Assembly: GCF_902713425.1 (NCBI RefSeq)
Contig: NC_081190.1
Location: forward strand, 99,455,571 to 99,519,570
Reading direction: 5' to 3'
Source of the DNA: Acipenser ruthenus
Taxonomy: Eukaryota > Chordata > Actinopteri > Acipenseriformes > Acipenseridae
DNA length: 64,000 nt
Shown here: positions 8,520 to 21,722 of the stretch, in pieces
How the letters are laid out: each line of letters opens with the position of its first letter
Numbering within the stretch: position 1 is the stretch's first letter
The notes under the pieces: generated by a model
Seen by the model: the letters and a program-made list of their open reading frames with translations, nothing else
The model's database searches: none
What the model was told of the DNA's origin: nothing
Made by a program: the position numbers and the translations under genes

Positions 8520-8777
8520 TTTATTTATTTAGTTGATGTTTTTTATTCAAAGCAACTTACAGATAAACTGTGCATCACAACTGCTGCTGCTGCTGCTGCA
8601 GAGTCACTTACAATAGGACCTGGGTTTTACATCTCATTTGAAGGAAGGAGCACAAGGAGGTTAAGGGACTTGCTCAGGGACAGGGTCACACACAATGAGC
8701 CAGTGGCTGAGCTGGGATTGAACCAGGAACCTCCCGGTAACAAGAGCTTTTCTTTAACCACCTGACCACTAAGCCCC
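8520..8777 (-). mobile_element. SINE copy, unit 3
   Basis: Same insertion; 6 CTG then CAG. Confidence 0.82.
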
Positions 8778-9947
8778 TTAAATCATATCTTGGCAGACAA
8801 ACACTTTAATTAGACAACATAAAACCACATACAAGCAGATTTACAAGCAGGGCTGCAATCGCGTTCGCGCTCTCCCCTGATGTTATAGTCAAAGTTAAAA
8901 ACACAGGTATTGAAAGCAATTAGCGATTATCTATATATCTCCAGCAGGTGGCTCTGTCAGACTGGGAATGAGATTTTGTTTTTTCTTTCGGAGCGTATAA
9001 TGTTCTAGAAAGTACCAAAGTGTTTTATGTACATGTATTGTGAAGTGTTTCATCTTGAGAAGACAAAGTAACGAGTCAGCGGCACGTGTATCAAAGTTAC
9101 AAAGTTGCTAATATTAAAGAAGACGAGGTTCAGCGGTACAGTTGTTTTTTTAAACCATAGTGTTTCAGTTCTGTACAGACGTTCTATGTCGTTATCCGTT
9201 ATTGATTCAGCTTTATTTAGATGATTGCCTTTACCTTGTTTTAATTTCCCGTTCCTCTGAGATACGAATCTACCAGCTTTACATCTTTTTTTTTTTTTTT
9301 TTAACGTATTCTCATTTTGTTGATCATTAATGCACATTTCTGTACTGTGGGTGTTGTCGAGCGATTGAAAACGAGACATTTTGTGTTTGAATTGAAAGTG
9401 ATGGTCTCGAGGAGTCGAACAGGTCACAATAAGCCTTCATCCATGTATCATGTAACCACATGTATGCTGTCTCTAACTGGAGGAGAGGGACCCTTGCCGT
9501 ACTGCTCAGCCTAAAGAACCACACGAGTTGTTTGAAAGGGGGATTTATTTTGTAGAATAAACATCAAATTGGTTTCAGGGCATACAGTCCTCCAACGGCA
9601 ACACAGCTCAGTAGTACAGCTGAGATCCATTACAACACTGCTGCAGATTCAAACTAAAAGAGGGTAATATACAAAATGGATGCCTTTGAGAACTTAACAC
9701 TTTCAATGCCAACGTGTGGCTACTACTTTGTGAACATACAATTTCGCAAGAATCTAATGGCACTTTTAATGCTGCTATATACACACACAGACACACGGAC
9801 ACACGGGCCCGCACACGTGGAGCCCAGAGCTGCTTAAATGTTAACGTTTGTGACAAATTAGAGATCTGGAAATCCCTCCCCCAACCTGTCATTGCATGAA
9901 TGATATTAACTTAATACTATGAAAGAGATAAACCAAGACTGTCGTTC

Positions 9948-10067
9948 GCTTACGGCCATACCACCTTGAGAACGCCCGATCTCGTCTGATCTCGGAAGCT
10001 AAGCAAGGTCGGGCCTGGTTAGTACTTGGATGGGAGACCGCCTGGGAATACCAGGTGCTGTAAGCTT
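9948..10067 (+). rRNA. 5S ribosomal RNA, unit 4
   Basis: Consensus copy; the next 5S gene starts 2913 bp on. Confidence 0.97.
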
Positions 10068-10959
10068 TTCTTTCTGCAGCTTGACAGGGGGCGCTATTTC
10101 CCTTGTTATTTATGTTACTAACCTGGAAGCTGTAAGTCTAAACATCGTTTTCTTTTTTTTGTTTTTTTATTGTCCCATTCCACACACGAACAAGTATTGT
10201 ATCAGCCTTTACTGGTTTTGAAAACTGAGTTAGGACAGAAAGGGTTATCGTATTATATTCTAAGCCGAAACTACCAGTAGCGGTCCGATACAAACAAATG
10301 TGAACAGGGTTAAGACAAAAGTACTGACGAGTTTTGCTAGTTATGGTTAGTTTAATTAATTAAAAAAAGAAATAAAAGTTGATGAAGTACTTTTTATTAT
10401 AGTAACAGAACGAGACATGTTTTAAAGCCACAAACTGCGTGTTTAGATTATTGTGCCAAACAAGAGAACAAAACGAGCATATCAACCAAGAACGGATTTA
10501 GTGACCCGTTCATTCGTTCGAGTTTATTTATATTATGTGTGACCTTAACAAATGTTTGACCAATGTTTTGCTTGCTTTCGTTTTGAAAGTCGTACATTTG
10601 TTACATTTTTTTTTATTTCGTTTACGCAGACGTGTATACAGACCCGTCGCTTCTTTTGCGGAACATCTCACATGCTGCTGCACGAATGACGTCGTCCTGT
10701 GTAAATCCTGGCATCTTGTCCTCCAATGATAAAGGCGCATGCAAATATATACCGAGAGGCATTACGGGAATGCAATTTATAAATACTTATACTGAAAACT
10801 GAAGGAACCCATTACACCCAACAGACTGGAAAGTGCGATATGATAACAATGAAAATGTTATATTAGGAAAAGAGTGTTTCTTTAAATTGCAGATGTAGGC
10901 ACCGTTTCTTTGAAAAATGTCTCTTGTGGACGGGTGACGACTCGCAATGTGTACAACTC

Positions 10960-11123
10960 ATACTTACCTGGCAGGGGAGATACCATGATCATGAAGGTGG
11001 TTCACCCAGGGCGAGGCTCGGCCATTGCACTCCGGCTGTGCTGACCCCTGCGAATTCCCCAAATGCGGGAATCTCGACTGCATAATTTCTGGTAGTGGGG
11101 GACTGCGTTCGCGCTCTCCCCTG
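10960..11123 (+). ncRNA. U1 snRNA, unit 4
   Basis: Consensus copy. Octamer at 10739-10746, PSE at 10899-10919, 3' box at 11132-11143. Confidence 0.97.
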
Positions 11124-11423
11124 AAACTATGGTCAAAGACAGAAACAAACACGAACCCGTCGGAGGAAGGAACTCACTCACTAGTTGTTCAACAACTCTC
11201 CGGCAGGCGGCTTCGTCACACAGGGAGTCAGGTTTTCTTTAAAAGGAGCTCAATGTTTTTAGCTTTCTGACTGTCAAATAAATAGCTACGTGGTTCCTGC
11301 ACATCTATTTCCATGTTTCGTTATTTTTTATTGACAAGACTAAAAGTAAAGACTCAGCAGTGTCTGTATCAAAGTTTTTATTTTTATTTTAAATAATTGG
11401 AAATCATTTTCGAGCTTATCAGT

Positions 11424-11483
11424 TTTATTTATTTAGTTGATGTTTTTTATTCAAAGCAACTTACAGATAAACTGTGCATCACA

Positions 11484-11514
<31 letters not shown>

Positions 11515-11690
11515 AGTCACTTACAATAGGACCTGGGTTTTACATCTCATTTGAAGGAAGGAGCACAAGGAGGTTAAGGGACTTGCTCAGGGACAGGGTC
11601 ACACACAATGAGCCAGTGGCTGAGCTGGGATTGAACCAGGAACCTCCCGGTAACAAGAGCTTTTCTTTAACCACCTGACCACTAAGCCCC
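11424..11690 (-). mobile_element. SINE copy, unit 4
   Basis: 10 CTG without the CAG end. Just beyond it the flank reads CTTGCCAGAC instead of CTTGGCAGAC, as it does only after the unit 12 SINE. Confidence 0.82.
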
Positions 11691-12860
11691 TTAAATCATA
11701 TCTTGCCAGACAAACACTTTAATTAGACAACATAAAACCACATACAAGCAGATTTACAAGCAGGGCTGCAATCGCGTTCGCGCTCTCCCCTGATGTTATA
11801 GTCAAAGTTAAAAACACAGGTATTGAAAGCAATTAGCGATTATCTATATATCTCCAGCAGGTGGCTCTGTCAGACTGGGAATGAGATTTTGTTTTTTCTT
11901 TCGGAGCGTATAATGTTCTAGAAAGTACCAAAGTGTTTTATGTACATGTATTGTGAAGTGTTTCATCTTGAGAAGACAAAGTAACGAGTCAGCGGCACGT
12001 GTATCAAAGTTACAAAGTTGCTAATATTAAAGAAGACGAGGTTCAGCGGTACAGTTGTTTTTTTAAACCATAGTGTTTCAGTTCTGTACAGACGTTCTAT
12101 GTCGTTATCCGTTATTGATTCAGCTTTATTTAGATGATTGCCTTTACCTTGTTTTAATTTCCCGTTCCTCTGAGATACGAATCTACCAGCTTTACATCTT
12201 TTTTTTTTTTTTTTTAACGTATTCTCATTTTGTTGATCATTAATGCACATTTCTGTACTGTGGGTGTTGTCGAGCGATTGAAAACGAGACATTTTGTGTT
12301 TGAATTGAAAGTGATGGTCTCGAGGAGTCGAACAGGTCACAATAAGCCTTCATCCATGTATCATGTAACCACATGTATGCTGTCTCTAACTGGAGGAGAG
12401 GGACCCTTGCCGTACTGCTCAGCCTAAAGAACCACACGAGTTGTTTGAAAGGGGGATTTATTTTGTAGAATAAACATCAAATTGGTTTCAGGGCATACAG
12501 TCCTCCAACGGCAACACAGCTCAGTAGTACAGCTGAGATCCATTACAACACTGCTGCAGATTCAAACTAAAAGAGGGTAATATACAAAATGGATGCCTTT
12601 GAGAACTTAACACTTTCAATGCCAACGTGTGGCTACTACTTTGTGAACATACAATTTCGCAAGAATCTAATGGCACTTTTAATGCTGCTATATACACACA
12701 CAGACACACGGACACACGGGCCCGCACACGTGGAGCCCAGAGCTGCTTAAATGTTAACGTTTGTGACAAATTAGAGATCTGGAAATCCCTCCCCCAACCT
12801 GTCATTGCATGAATGATATTAACTTAATACTATGAAAGAGATAAACCAAGACTGTCGTTC

Positions 12861-12980
12861 GCTTACGGCCATACCACCTTGAGAACGCCCGATCTCGTCT
12901 GATCTCGGAAGCTAAGCAAGGTCGGGCCTGGTTAGTACTTGGATGGGAGACCGCCTGGGAATACCAGATGCTGTAAGCTT
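12861..12980 (+). rRNA. 5S ribosomal RNA, unit 5 (G108A variant)
   Basis: Carries G to A at 12968 (nt 108), near the 3' end and outside the internal promoter. Unit 13 carries the same change, which marks the 8-unit duplication. Confidence 0.95.
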
Positions 12981-13871
12981 TTCTTTCTGCAGCTTGACAG
13001 GGGGCGCTATTTCCCTTGTTATTTATGTTACTAACCTGGAAGCTGTAAGTCTAAACATCGTTTTCTTTTTTTGTTTTTTTATTGTCCCATTCCACACACG
13101 AACAAGTATTGTATCAGCCTTTACTGGTTTTGAAAACTGAGTTAGGACAGAAAGGGTTATCGTATTATATTCTAAGCCGAAACTACCAGTAGCGGTCCGA
13201 TACAAACAAATGTGAACAGGGTTAAGACAAAAGTACTGACGAGTTTTGCTAGTTATGGTTAGTTTAATTAATTAAAAAAAGAAATAAAAGTTGATGAAGT
13301 ACTTTTTATTATAGTAACAGAACGAGACATGTTTTAAAGCCACAAACTGCGTGTTTAGATTATTGTGCCAAACAAGAGAACAAAACGAGCATATCAACCA
13401 AGAACGGATTTAGTGACCCGTTCATTCGTTCGAGTTTATTTATATTATGTGTGACCTTAACAAATGTTTGACCAATGTTTTGCTTGCTTTCTTTTTGAAA
13501 GTCGTACATTTGTTACATTTTTTTTTATTTCGTTTACGCAGACGTGTATACAGACCCGTCGCTTCTTTTGCGGAACATCTCACATGCTGCTGCACGAATG
13601 ACGTCGTCCTGTGTAAATCCTGGCATCTTGTCCTCCAATGATAAAGGCGCATGCAAATATATACCGAGAGGCATTACGGGAATGCAATTTATAAATACTT
13701 ATACTGAAAACTGAAGGAACCCATTACACCCAACAGACTGGAAAGTGCGATATGATAACAATGAAAATGTTATATTAGGAAAAGAGTGTTTCTTTAAATT
13801 GCAGATGTAGGCACCGTTTCTTTGAAAAATGTCTCTTGTGGACGGGTGACGACTCGCAATGTGTACAACTC

Positions 13872-14035
13872 ATACTTACCTGGCAGGGGAGATACCATGA
13901 TCATGAAGGTGGTTCACCCAGGGCGAGGCTCGGCCATTGCACTCCGGCTGTGCTGACCCCTGCGAATTCCCCAAATGCGGGAATCTCGACTGCATAATTT
14001 CTGGTAGTGGGGGACTGCGTTCGCGCTCTCCCCTG
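13872..14035 (+). ncRNA. U1 snRNA, unit 5
   Basis: Consensus copy. Octamer at 13651-13658, PSE at 13811-13831, 3' box at 14044-14055. The 5S-U1 distance is one base short because of a T-run contraction shared with unit 13. Confidence 0.97.
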
Positions 14036-14335
14036 AAACTATGGTCAAAGACAGAAACAAACACGAACCCGTCGGAGGAAGGAACTCACTCACTAGTTGT
14101 TCAACAACTCTCCGGCAGGCGGCTTCGTCACACAGGGAGTCAGGTTTTCTTTAAAAGGAGCTCAATGTTTTTAGCTTTCTGACTGTCAAATAAATAGCTA
14201 CGTGGTTCCTGCACATCTATTTCCATGTTTCGTTATTTTTTATTGACAAGACTAAAAGTAAAGACTCAGCAGTGTCTGTATCAAAGTTTTTATTTTTATT
14301 TTAAATAATTGGAAATCATTTTCGAGCTTATCAGT

Positions 14336-14395
14336 TTTATTTATTTAGTTGATGTTTTTTATTCAAAGCAACTTACAGATAAACTGTGCATCACA

Positions 14396-14426
<31 letters not shown>

Positions 14427-14602
14427 AGTCACTTACAATAGGACCTGGGTTTTACATCTCATTTGAAGGAAGGAGCACAAGGAGGTTAAGGGACTTGCTC
14501 AGGGACAGGGTCACACACAATGAGCCAGTGGCTGAGCTGGGATTGAACCAGGAACCTCCCGGTAACAAGAGCTTTTCTTTAACCACCTGACCACTAAGCC
14601 CC
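14336..14602 (-). mobile_element. SINE copy, unit 5
   Basis: 10 CTG repeats. Confidence 0.82.
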
Positions 14603-15773
14603 TTAAATCATATCTTGGCAGACAAACACTTTAATTAGACAACATAAAACCACATACAAGCAGATTTACAAGCAGGGCTGCAATCGCGTTCGCGCTCTCC
14701 CCTGATGTTATAGTCAAAGTTAAAAACACAGGTATTGAAAGCAATTAGCGATTATCTATATATCTCCAGCAGGTGGCTCTGTCAGACTGGGAATGAGATT
14801 TTGTTTTTTCTTTCGGAGCGTATAATGTTCTAGAAAGTACCAAAGTGTTTTATGTACATGTATTGTGAAGTGTTTCATCTTGAGAAGACAAAGTAACGAG
14901 TCAGCGGCACGTGTATCAAAGTTACAAAGTTGCTAATATTAAAGAAGACGAGGTTCAGCGGTACAGTTGTTTTTTTAAAACATAGTGTTTCAGTTCTGTA
15001 CAGACGTTCTATGTCGTTATCCGTTATTGATTCAGCTTTATTTAGATGATTGCCTTTACCTTGTTTTAATTTCCCGTTCCTCTGAGATACGAATCTACCA
15101 GCTTTACATCTTTTTTTTTTTTTTTTTTAACGTATTCTCATTTTGTTGATCATTAATGCACATTTCTGTACTGTGGGTGTTGTCGAGCGATTGAAAACGA
15201 GACATTTTGTGTTTGAATTGAAAGTGATGGTCTCGAGGAGTCGAACAGGTCACAATAAGCCTTCATCCATGTATCATGTAACCACATGTATGCTGTCTCT
15301 AACTGGAGGAGAGGGACCCTTGCCGTACTGCTCAGCCTAAAGAACCACACGAGTTGTTTGAAAGGGGGATTTATTTTGTAGAATAAACATCAAATTGGTT
15401 TCAGGGCATACAGTCCTCCAACGGCAACACAGCTCAGTAGTACAGCTGAGATCCATTACAACACTGCTGCAGATTCAAACTAAAAGAGGGTAATATACAA
15501 AATGGATGCCTTTGAGAACTTAACACTTTCAATGCCAACGTGTGGCTACTACTTTGTGAACATACAATTTCGCAAGAATCTAATGGCACTTTTAATGCTG
15601 CTATATACACACACAGACACACGGACACACGGGCCCGCACACGTGGAGCCCAGAGCTGCTTAAATGTTAACGTTTGTGACAAATTAGAGATCTGGAAATC
15701 CCTCCCCCAACCTGTCATTGCATGAATGATATTAACTTAATACTATGAAAGAGATAAACCAAGACTGTCGTTC

Positions 15774-15893
15774 GCTTACGGCCATACCACCTTGAGAACG
15801 CCCGATCTCGTCTGATCTCGGAAGCTAAGCAAGGTCGGGCCTGGTTAGTATTTGGATGGGAGACCGCCTGGGAATACCAGGTGCTGTAAGCTT
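15774..15893 (+). rRNA. 5S ribosomal RNA, unit 6 (C78T variant)
   Basis: Carries C to T at 15851 (nt 78), two bases before the C box. Unit 14 has the same change. Confidence 0.95.
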
Positions 15894-16784
15894 TTCTTTC
15901 TGCAGCTTGACAGGGGGCGCTATTTCCCTTGTTATTTATGTTACTAACCTGGAAGCTGTAAGTCTAAACATCGTTTTCTTTTTTTTGTTTTTTTATTGTC
16001 CCATTCCACACACGAACAAGTATTGTATCAGCCTTTACTGGTTTTGAAAACTGAGTTAGGACAGAAAGGGTTATCGTATTATATTCTAAGCCGAAACTAC
16101 CAGTAGCGGTCCGATACAAACAAATGTGAACAGGGTTAAGACAAAAGTACTGACGAGTTTTGCTAGTTATGGTTAGTTTAATGAATTAAAAAAAGAAATA
16201 AAAGTTGATGAAGTACTTTTTATTATAGTAACAGAACGAGACATGTTTTAAAGCCACAAACTGCGTGTTTAGATTATTGTGCCAAACAAGAGAACAAAAC
16301 GAGCATATCAACCAAGAACGGATTTAGTGACCCGTTCATTCGTTCGAGTTTATTTATATTATGTGTGACCTTAACAAATGTTTGACCAATGTTTTGCTTG
16401 CTTTCTTTTTGAAAGTCGTACATTTGTTACATTTTTTTTTATTTCGTTTACGCAGACGTGTATACAGACCCGTCGCTTCTTTTGCGGAACATCTCACATG
16501 CTGCTGCACGAATGACGTCGTCCTGTGTAAATCCTGGCATCTTGTCCTCCAATGATAAAGGCGCATGCAAATATATACCGAGAGGCATTACGGGAATGCA
16601 ATTTATAAATACTTATACTGAAAACTGAAGGAACCCATTACACCCAACAGACTGGAAAGTGCGATATGATAACAATGAAAATGTTATATTAGGAAAAGAG
16701 TGTTTCTTTAAATTGCAGATGAGGCACCGTTTCTTTGAAAAATGTCTCTTGTGGACGGGTGACGACTCGCAATGTGTACAACTC

Positions 16785-16948
16785 ATACTTACCTGGCAGG
16801 GGAGATACCATGATCATGAAGGTGGTTCACCCAGGGCGAGGCTCGGCCATTGCACTCCGGCTGTGCTGACCCCTGCGAATTCCCCAAATGCGGGAATCTC
16901 GACTGCATAATTTCTGGTAGTGGGGGACTGCGTTCGCGCTCTCCCCTG
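16785..16948 (+). ncRNA. U1 snRNA, unit 6
   Basis: Consensus transcript. Octamer at 16565-16572, PSE at 16724-16744, 3' box at 16957-16968. A single T is missing just upstream of the PSE, moving the octamer one base closer (-220). Confidence 0.97.
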
Positions 16949-17248
16949 AAACTATGGTCAAAGACAGAAACAAACACGAACCCGTCGGAGGAAGGAACTC
17001 ACTCACTAGTTGTTCAACAACTCTCCGGCAGGCGGCTTCGTCACACAGGGAGTCAGGTTTTCTTTAAAAGGAGCTCAATGTTTTTAGCTTTCTGACTGTC
17101 AAATAAATAGCTACGTGGTTCCTGCACATCTATTTCCATGTTTCGTTATTTTTTATTGACAAGACTAAAAGTAAAGACTCAGCAGTGTCTGTATCAAAGT
17201 TTTTATTTTTATTTTAAATAATTGGAAATCATTTTCGAGCTTATCAGT

Positions 17249-17308
17249 TTTATTTATTTAGTTGATGTTTTTTATTCAAAGCAACTTACAGATAAACTGT
17301 GCATCACA

Positions 17309-17339
<31 letters not shown>

Positions 17340-17515
17340 AGTCACTTACAATAGGACCTGGGTTTTACATCTCATTTGAAGGAAGGAGCACAAGGAGGTT
17401 AAGGGACTTGCTCAGGGACAGGGTCACACACAATGAGCCAGTGGCTGAGCTGGGATTGAACCAGGAACCTCCCGGTAAAAAGAGCTTTTCTTTAACCACC
17501 TGACCACTAAGCCCC
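17249..17515 (-). mobile_element. SINE copy, unit 6
   Basis: 10 CTG repeats; C to A near 17479 (GGTAAAAAGAG), a marker shared with units 14, 17, 20 and 21. Confidence 0.82.
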
Positions 17516-18685
17516 TTAAATCATATCTTGGCAGACAAACACTTTAATTAGACAACATAAAACCACATACAAGCAGATTTACAAGCAGGGCTGCAATCGC
17601 GTTCGCGCTCTCCCCTGATGTTATAGTCAAAGTTAAAAACACAGGTATTGAAAGCAATTAGCGATTATCTATATATCTCCAGCAGGTGGCTCTGTCAGAC
17701 TGGGAATGAGATTTTGTTTTTTCTTTCGGAGCGTATAATGTTCTAGAAAGTACCAAAGTGTTTTATGTACATGTATTGTGAAGTGTTTCATCTTGAGAAG
17801 ACAAAGTAACGAGTCAGCGGCACGTGTATCAAAGTTACAAAGTTGCTAATATTAAAGAAGACGAGGTTCAGCGGTACAGTTGTTTTTTTAAAACATAGTG
17901 TTTCAGTTCTGTACAGACGTTCTATGTCGTTATCCGTTATTGATTCAGCTTTATTTAGATGATTGCCTTTACCTTGTTTTAATTTCCCGTTCCTCTGAGA
18001 TACGAATCTACCAGCTTTACATCTTTTTTTTTTTTTTTTTAACGTATTCTCATTTTGTTGATCATTAATGCACATTTCTGTACTGTGGGTGTTGTCGAGC
18101 GATTGAAAACGAGACATTTTGTGTTTGAATTGAAAGTGATGGTCTCGAGGAGTCGAACAGGTCACAATAAGCCTTCATCCATGTATCATGTAACCACATG
18201 TATGCTGTCTCTAACTGGAGGAGAGGGACCCTTGCCGTACTGCTCAGCCTAAAGAACCACACGAGTTGTTTGAAAGGGGGATTTATTTTGTAGAATAAAC
18301 ATCAAATTGGTTTCAGGGCATACAGTCCTCCAACGGCAACACAGCTCAGTAGTACAGCTGAGATCCATTACAACACTGCTGCAGATTCAAACTAAAAGAG
18401 GGTAATATACAAAATGGATGCCTTTGAGAACTTAACACTTTCAATGCCAACGTGTGGCTACTACTTTGTGAACATACAATTTCGCAAGAATCTAATGGCA
18501 CTTTTAATGCTGCTATATACACACACAGACACACGGACACACGGGCCCGCACACGTGGAGCCCAGAGCTGCTTAAATGTTAACGTTTGTGACAAATTAGA
18601 GATCTGGAAATCCCTCCCCCAACCTGTCATTGCATGAATGATATTAACTTAATACTATGAAAGAGATAAACCAAGACTGTCGTTC

Positions 18686-18805
18686 GCTTACGGCCATACC
18701 ACCTTGAGAACGCCCGATCTCGTCTGATCTCGGAAGCTAAGCAAGGTCGGGCCTGGTTAGTACTTGGATGGGAGACCGCCTGGGAATACCAGGTGCTGTA
18801 AGCTT
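18686..18805 (+). rRNA. 5S ribosomal RNA, unit 7
   Basis: Consensus copy; the next 5S gene starts 2917 bp on, the longest interval in the window. Confidence 0.97.
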
Positions 18806-19697
18806 TTCTTTCTGCAGCTTGACAGGGGGCGCTATTTCCCTTGTTATTTATGTTACTAACCTGGAAGCTGTAAGTCTAAACATCGTTTTCTTTTTTTTGT
18901 TTTTTTATTGTCCCATTCCACACACGAACAAGTATTGTATCAGCCTTTACTGGTTTTGAAAACTGAGTTAGGACAGAAAGGGTTATCGTATTATATTCTA
19001 AGCCGAAACTACCAGTAGCGGTCCGATACAAACAAATGTGAACAGGGTTAAGACAAAAGTACTGACGAGTTTTGCTAGTTATGGTTAGTTTAATTAATTA
19101 AAAAAAGAAATAAAAGTTGATGAAGTACTTTTTATTATAGTAACAGAACGAGACATGTTTTAAAGCCACAAACTGCGTGTTTAGATTATTGTGCCAAACA
19201 AGAGAACAAAACGAGCATATCAACCAAGAACGGATTTAGTGACCCGTTCATTCGTTCGAGTTTATTTATATTATGTGTGACCTTAACAAATGTTTGACCA
19301 ATGTTTTGCTTGCTTTCGTTTTGAAAGTCGTACATTTGTTACATTTTTTTTTATTTCGTTTACGCAGACGTGTATACAGACCCGTCGCTTCTTTTGCGGA
19401 ACATCTCACATGCTGCTGCACGAATGACGTCGTCCTGTGTAAATCCTGGCATCTTGTCCTCCAATGATAAAGGCGCATGCAAATATATACCGAGAGGCAT
19501 TACGGGAATGCAATTTATAAATACTTATACTGAAAACTGAAGGAACCCATTACACCCAACAGACTGGAAAGTGCGATATGATAACAATGAAAATGTTATA
19601 TTAGGAAAAGAGTGTTTCTTTAAATTGCAGATGTAGGCACCGTTTCTTTGAAAAATGTCTCTTGTGGACGGGTGACGACTCGCAATGTGTACAACTC

Positions 19698-19861
19698 ATA
19701 CTTACCTGGCAGGGGAGATACCATGATCATGAAGGTGGTTCACCCAGGGCGAGGCTCGGCCATTGCACTCCGGCTGTGCTGACCCCTGCGAATTCCCCAA
19801 ATGCGGGAATCTCGACTGCATAATTTCTGGTAGTGGGGGACTGCGTTCGCGCTCTCCCCTG
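19698..19861 (+). ncRNA. U1 snRNA, unit 7
   Basis: Consensus copy. Octamer at 19477-19484, PSE at 19637-19657, 3' box at 19870-19881. Confidence 0.97.
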
Positions 19862-20161
19862 AAACTATGGTCAAAGACAGAAACAAACACGAACCCGTCG
19901 GAGGAAGGAACTCACTCACTAGTTGTTCAACAACTCTCCGGCAGGCGGCTTCGTCACACAGGGAGTCAGGTTTTCTTTAAAAGGAGCTCAATGTTTTTAG
20001 CTTTCTGACTGTCAAATAAATAGCTACGTGGTTCCTGCACATCTATTTCCATGTTTCGTTATTTTTTATTGACAAGACTAAAAGTAAAGACTCAGCAGTG
20101 TCTGTATCAAAGTTTTTATTTTTATTTTAAATAATTGGAAATCATTTTCGAGCTTATCAGT

Positions 20162-20221
20162 TTTATTTATTTAGTTGATGTTTTTTATTCAAAGCAACTT
20201 ACAGATAAACTGTGCATCACA

Positions 20222-20255
<34 letters not shown>

Positions 20256-20431
20256 AGTCACTTACAATAGGACCTGGGTTTTACATCTCATTTGAAGGAA
20301 GGAGCACAAGGAGGTTAAGGGACTTGCTCAGGGACAGGGTCACACACAATGAGCCAGTGGCTGAGCTGGGATTGAACCAGGAACCTCCCGGTAACAAGAG
20401 CTTTTCTTTAACCACCTGACCACTAAGCCCC
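20162..20431 (-). mobile_element. SINE copy, unit 7
   Basis: 11 CTG repeats, as in its partner unit 15. Confidence 0.82.
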
Positions 20432-21602
20432 TTAAATCATATCTTGGCAGACAAACACTTTAATTAGACAACATAAAACCACATACAAGCAGATTTACAA
20501 GCAGGGCTGCAATCGCGTTCGCGCTCTCCCCTGATGTTATAGTCAAAGTTAAAAACACAGGTATTGAAAGCAATTAGCGATTATCTATATATCTCCAGCA
20601 GGTGGCTCTGTCAGACTGGGAATGAGATTTTGTTTTTTCTTTCGGAGCGTATAATGTTCTAGAAAGTACCAAAGTGTTTTATGTACATGTATTGTGAAGT
20701 GTTTCATCTTGAGAAGACAAAGTAACGAGTCAGCGGCACGTGTATCAAAGTTACAAAGTTGCTAATATTAAAGAAGACGAGGTTCAGCGGTACAGTTGTT
20801 TTTTTAAACCATAGTGTTTCAGTTCTGTACAGACGTTCTATGTCGTTATCCGTTATTGATTCAGCTTTATTTAGATGATTGCCTTTACCTTGTTTTAATT
20901 TCCCGTTCCTCTGAGATACGAATCTACCAGCTTTACATCTTTTTTTTTTTTTTTTAACGTATTCTCATTTTGTTGATCATTAATGCACATTTCTGTACTG
21001 TGGGTGTTGTCGAGCGATTGAAAACGAGACATTTTGTGTTTGAATTGAAAGTGATGGTCTCGAGGAGTCGAACAGGTCACAATAAGCCTTCATCCATGTA
21101 TCATGTAACCACATGTATGCTGTCTCTAACTGGAGGAGAGGGACCCTTGCCGTACTGCTCAGCCTAAAGAACCACACGAGTTGTTTGAAAGGGGGATTTA
21201 TTTTGTAGAATAAACATCAAATTGGTTTCAGGGCATACAGTCCTCCAACGGCAACACAGCTCAGTAGTACAGCTGAGATCCATTACAACACTGCTGCAGA
21301 TTCAAACTAAAAGAGGGTAATATACAAAATGGATGCCTTTGAGAACTTAACACTTTCAATGCCAACGTGTGGCTACTACTTTGTGAACATACAATTTCGC
21401 AAGAATCTAATGGCACTTTTAATGCTGCTATATATACACACACAGACACACGGACACACGGGCCCGCACACGTGGAGCCCAGAGCTGCTTAAATGTTAAC
21501 GTTTGTGACAAATTAGAGATCTGGAAATCCCTCCCCCAACCTGTCATTGCATGAATGATATTAACTTAATACTATGAAAGAGATAAACCAAGACTGTCGT
21601 TC

Positions 21603-21722
21603 GCTTACGGCCATACCACCTTGAGAACGCCCGATCTCGTCTGATCTCGGAAGCTAAGCAAAGTCGGGCCTGGTTAGTACTTGGATGGGAGACCGCCTGG
21701 GAATACCAGGTGCTGTAAGCTT
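21603..21722 (+). rRNA. 5S ribosomal RNA, unit 8 (G60A variant)
   Basis: Carries G to A at 21662 (nt 60), inside the A box and helix II, where it should replace a C18-G60 pair by C-A. Of the six variant copies this is the one most likely to be weakened; that is inference. Confidence 0.93.
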
